Below, piece after piece: positions 3,169-5,402 of a stretch of DNA of 5,402 nt. Both the position numbers and the translations under genes were made by a program. Within the stretch, counting starts at the first letter, position 1. Each line of letters starts with the position of its first letter. Below the pieces are notes generated by a model that saw only the letters and a program-made list of their open reading frames with translations, searched no databases and was not told where the DNA came from. Source of the stretch: Faecousia sp. (GTDB lineage: Bacteria > Bacillota > Clostridia > Oscillospirales > Oscillospiraceae); NCBI GenBank assembly GCA_029258495.1, contig JARHYV010000090.1:1-5402 (forward strand), read 5' to 3'.

Positions 3169-5402
3169 GAAGACACAGAAACCGCCGAAGAAACAACCGA
3201 GCAGGTGCTGAGCATCAAAACACTGGATGAATTTCTAAGCTTTGCCGAACAGTGCCGGTTCGATGAATACAGCAAGGGACTGTCCGTCCGGCTTGAAACG
3301 GATCTGGATCTCGCCGACACCGAATTTGCCGGCATCCCGATTTTCTGCGGCAGTTTCGACGGTGCCGATCACACGATCTCCGGCTTGGATCTCACCCAGA
3401 GCGGCTCTATTCAGGGCTTTTTCCGATACATAACCGATACCGCATCCGTTAAAAATCTGAATCTGCAGGGGGAGCTTTCCCTGCAAGGCAGTTCCTCAAA
3501 TGTGGGCATTCTGGCAGGCAGCAATGCAGGCCTGATTGAAAACTGCACCGTATCCGGAACATTGACCGGAAAGGATTACATCGGCGGTCTGGTGGGCATC
3601 AATCTGGTCACCGGAACCATCGACCACTGCGAGGTATTGGGCCGCATCACCGGCAATCATTTTGTCGGCGGTATCGCCGGTAAAAATGACGGTGTCATCC
3701 GAAACAGCAGCAATCATTGTGAGATCAATATCACCGCTCAGCAGAACAATGTAGAATTTTCCGACATCTCCATCAGCACCATGACCGGCTCCGAATCCGC
3801 CAATACCGTCACCGATGTTGGCGGTATCGCCGGAACCAACAGCGGTGTCATCCGCACCTGTGAAAACCATGGGCCCATAGGCTATGCCCACATGGGCTAC
3901 AACATTGGCGGAATTGCCGGCTCACAAGTGGGCTACATTTCCGAATGCGTCAATTTCGGTGACATCTCCGGACGAAAGGAAGTCGGTGGTATCGTCGGTC
4001 AGATGGAGCCTGTGACCAACATTGACTTTACTCAGGATACCCTCCAGATCCTTCAGGAGCAGGTGGCTGATCTCTCCGCTCTGGCAAGCCAAGCCTCTGC
4101 CAATGCCCACAGCAGTACAGAGGCCATGAACCGCCAGTTCTCGGCTCTGAACAGCCAGATCGAGGACGCGAAGGGCGCGATCGACTCCATCAAACCGGAT
4201 CTTCCGGACATTCAGCCCGGTGAACCGCTGCCGCCCGACTTTGATCCGTCATTCCCGGACGAAGACAGCCTGAATGCTGCGAAAAATCAGCTCAGCAGCA
4301 GCATGAATGCCATGATGGGCAGTTTGGACGGCATCGTTTCCTCCTCACAGAATGCAGCCCAAACCTTGTCCGGCGATATGCAGGCGCTGGCCAATCAGGC
4401 AGGTGCCATCGGCAACACCATCAATAATGCCTCTGAGCATGTCGGCGGAACCGTCACGGATGTTTCCGACGCTGATACCGACGACAATACCATTGGTAAG
4501 ATTTACGGCTGTACAAACAACGGCAGCATCCTTGCCGATCTGAATGCAGGAGGCATTGCCGGTGCCATCGGCATCGAAAACGATCTCGATCACGAGGATG
4601 ACTGGAAGACAAACGGATATCAGTCCCTGAATTTCCAGAGTGAATTGCGCGCCGTGATCACAGACAGCAAAAATACCGCTCCCATTTCCATCCGCAAGCG
4701 CAATGCCGGCGGCATCGTCGGATGGCAGGCAGTCGGACTTGTGAAGGGCTGTCTGAATACCGGCGCCATCGATGCTGAAAAAGCAGACTATGTAGGCGGC
4801 ATTTCCGGCAGCAGCAGCGGCTTTATCCGCAGCAGCAACGCAAAATGCGCCCTCTCGGGAGCCTCCTCCGTTGGCGGCATTGCCGGCAGCGCATCCATCG
4901 TAACAGACTGCCGGAGCATGGTTCAGATCACCGGGGCAGATGAAAAAGTCGGTACCATTCTAGGTATTTCCGAAACCCCAAAACAATCTGTGGATACTCC
5001 CATCGCTGACAATTATTACCTATGCATCGACCGGGATCTGGGCGGCATCGACGGGATCAGCTATACCGGTATGGCACAGCCCCAAAGCAAGGAGGAGATC
5101 CTGAATTTTGAAAATGTTCCCGATGAATTCTCCCATGTGATCGTCAAATTCATTTTTGAAGACAATTCCACAAGAGAGATCTCCCTTCCGCTGGGCGGAG
5201 ATCTGGAGCCTTCCCAGATCCCCTCTGTTCCTTCCAAGGAAGGTTATACCGCAGAATGGGAAGGACTGAAGGATGCAAATCAAACCAACATCCTTTTCAA
5301 CATGACCTTTAAGCCCGTATATACCCCTCTGAACATGACCATTCAGAGCAGCGAGGTTCGTGAGGATGGGCGTCCCATTCTCTTGGCTGTGGGTGAATTC
5401 CC
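3088..5402 (+). CDS. Secreted GLUG-repeat beta-helix protein with coiled-coil hairpin insert (3' end outside window)
   Basis: The frame is open from ATG 3088 to the window end (771 codons, no stop), so the C-terminus and any cell-wall anchor are unseen. Residues 1-27 are a Sec signal peptide: KYIKK, a hydrophobic core, then VFA before EDTE, a signal peptidase I site. Residues 41-138 are the usual cap of GLUG proteins (a helix beginning LDEFLSFAEQ, then FDGADHTISGL). GLUG repeats of the form VGGIaG-x-n-x-G-x-I-x-x-C-x-n-x-G-x-I follow at about 139-304 and 470-626. Between them, residues 313-368 and 395-452 show clean heptads and are joined by a linker with eight prolines, so a coiled-coil hairpin is predicted. 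After an NYYL region typical of GLUG ends, about 684-745 resembles a small beta-grasp (Flg_new/InlB-B-like) repeat, with a GYTAEWEG element. Nothing enzymatic is visible. The product is probably extracytoplasmic, and its 8-bp overlap with the transporter gene suggests it serves that pump. The biochemical role is unknown; an adhesin or surface-structure role is the alternative. Confidence 0.88.
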   Translation, partial: MNKYIKKILSCLLCAFLAVSAVFPVFAEDTETAEETTEQVLSIKTLDEFLSFAEQCRFDEYSKGLSVRLETDLDLADTEFAGIPIFCGSFDGADHTISGLDLTQSGSIQGFFRYITDTASVKNLNLQGELSLQGSSSNVGILAGSNAGLIENCTVSGTLTGKDYIGGLVGINLVTGTIDHCEVLGRITGNHFVGGIAGKNDGVIRNSSNHCEINITAQQNNVEFSDISISTMTGSESANTVTDVGGIAGTNSGVIRTCENHGPIGYAHMGYNIGGIAGSQVGYISECVNFGDISGRKEVGGIVGQMEPVTNIDFTQDTLQILQEQVADLSALASQASANAHSSTEAMNRQFSALNSQIEDAKGAIDSIKPDLPDIQPGEPLPPDFDPSFPDEDSLNAAKNQLSSSMNAMMGSLDGIVSSSQNAAQTLSGDMQALANQAGAIGNTINNASEHVGGTVTDVSDADTDDNTIGKIYGCTNNGSILADLNAGGIAGAIGIENDLDHEDDWKTNGYQSLNFQSELRAVITDSKNTAPISIRKRNAGGIVGWQAVGLVKGCLNTGAIDAEKADYVGGISGSSSGFIRSSNAKCALSGASSVGGIAGSASIVTDCRSMVQITGADEKVGTILGISETPKQSVDTPIADNYYLCIDRDLGGIDGISYTGMAQPQSKEEILNFENVPDEFSHVIVKFIFEDNSTREISLPLGGDLEPSQIPSVPSKEGYTAEWEGLKDANQTNILFNMTFKPVYTPLNMTIQSSEVREDGRPILLAVGEF
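3502..3999 (+). repeat. GLUG repeat block 1 (about six units)
   Basis: Units begin at residues 139 (VGILAG), 165 (IGGLVG), 193 (VGGIAG), 244 (VGGIAG), 273 (IGGIAG) and 299 (VGGIVG). Spacing is 26-29 residues, except 51 between the third and fourth, where a polar Ser/Thr-rich excursion (about 215-242) is inserted. Each complete unit follows with G-x-I, a Cys or Ser, then N/G and a second short strand. At DNA level the core GGCGGTATCGCCGG is identical at 3667-3680 and 3820-3833. The family is established as beta-helical surface repeats; the number of turns is my count from the translation. Confidence 0.85.
4024..4443 (+). other. Predicted antiparallel coiled-coil hairpin inserted in the beta-helix
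   Basis: Helix 1 (residues 313-368) has hydrophobic or Ala positions at 319, 322, 326, 329, 333, 336, 340, 347, 351, 354, 358, 361, 365 and 368. Helix 2 (395-452) has them at 402, 406, 409, 413, 416, 424, 427, 431, 434, 438, 441, 445, 448 and 452. Both follow a 3-4 spacing with Ala, Ser, Gln and Asn between, and neither contains a proline. The linker at 369-392 has eight prolines and many acids, suiting a turn at the tip. Equal helix lengths of about 55 residues imply a hairpin roughly 80 angstroms long; that figure assumes ideal helix geometry. Confidence 0.75.
4495..4965 (+). repeat. GLUG repeat block 2 (about five units)
   Basis: The block opens with IGKIYGCTNNGSI (residues 469-481), the second half of a unit whose first half is VGGIVG at 299 before the hairpin. 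Further unit starts are at 487 (AGGIAG), 540 (AGGIVG), 569 (VGGISG), 595 (VGGIAG) and a degenerate one at 621 (VGTILG). The 487-540 interval is long (53 residues) and holds a charged excursion around 496-535. The last unit leads into the C-terminal NYYL region. Confidence 0.82.

Noticed and set aside
2010..3335. Long open frame on the minus strand across the MMPL 3' end and the GLUG start (441 codons)
   Set aside because: It crosses two real genes, is low in complexity (Asp, Gly, His, Gln runs), has no ribosome binding site of note and shows no recognisable motif.
3496..4593. Several minus-strand frames with repeated Gly-Asp-Ile stretches
   Set aside because: They are the complement of the GLUG repeats; the repetitiveness comes from the sense-strand repeats.
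3502..4965. CRISPR array or DNA tandem repeat
   Set aside because: The regularity is at protein level (GLUG units of variable spacing); only short DNA stretches of about 14 nt are identical.

Overview
The window reads as chromosomal DNA from an anaerobic, Gram-positive-type bacterium, probably a gut Clostridia (Oscillospiraceae/Ruminococcaceae-like). This is inferred from the Firmicutes style of the MMPL transporter, strong AGGAG-type ribosome binding sites, the GLUG-repeat surface protein and a base composition near 50% G+C. No taxonomic marker gene is present, so the assignment is tentative. All genes lie on the + strand. I see no RNA gene, insertion sequence, CRISPR array or phage gene.

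Region 1 (1-480) is the 3' part of a class I ribonucleotide reductase small (beta) subunit. It is closed by a very clean rho-independent terminator at 436-480, so the reductase is a separate transcription unit from what follows.

Region 2 (481-650) is a leader/promoter region. It holds a weak sigma-A-like promoter candidate, two short dyads that could be operator half-sites, a small GC-rich hairpin and the ribosome binding site of the next gene. There is an in-frame upstream ATG at 582, but ATG 651 is the better start.

Region 3 (651-5402) is a two-gene operon. The first gene encodes an 814-residue, 12-TM RND-superfamily MMPL transporter with both Asp-Tyr proton-relay pairs. It ends in a cytoplasmic tail built from a strict four-residue alternation that looks like a short bactofilin-like beta-helix. 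The second gene overlaps it by 8 bp and runs off the window. It encodes a secreted protein with a Sec signal peptide and two blocks of GLUG beta-helix repeats, split by a roughly 140-residue insert. The insert consists of two long heptad helices joined by a proline-rich turn, that is, a predicted coiled-coil hairpin.

The overlapping stop/start and the shared promoter region argue that the transporter and the secreted beta-helix/hairpin protein are made together. The most interesting hypothesis is that the secreted protein is the extracytoplasmic partner of the pump. Its hairpin would be loosely analogous to the alpha-hairpin of Gram-negative RND adaptor proteins, carried on an unrelated beta-helix scaffold. 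That part is inference. The domain architecture itself is visible in the translation.
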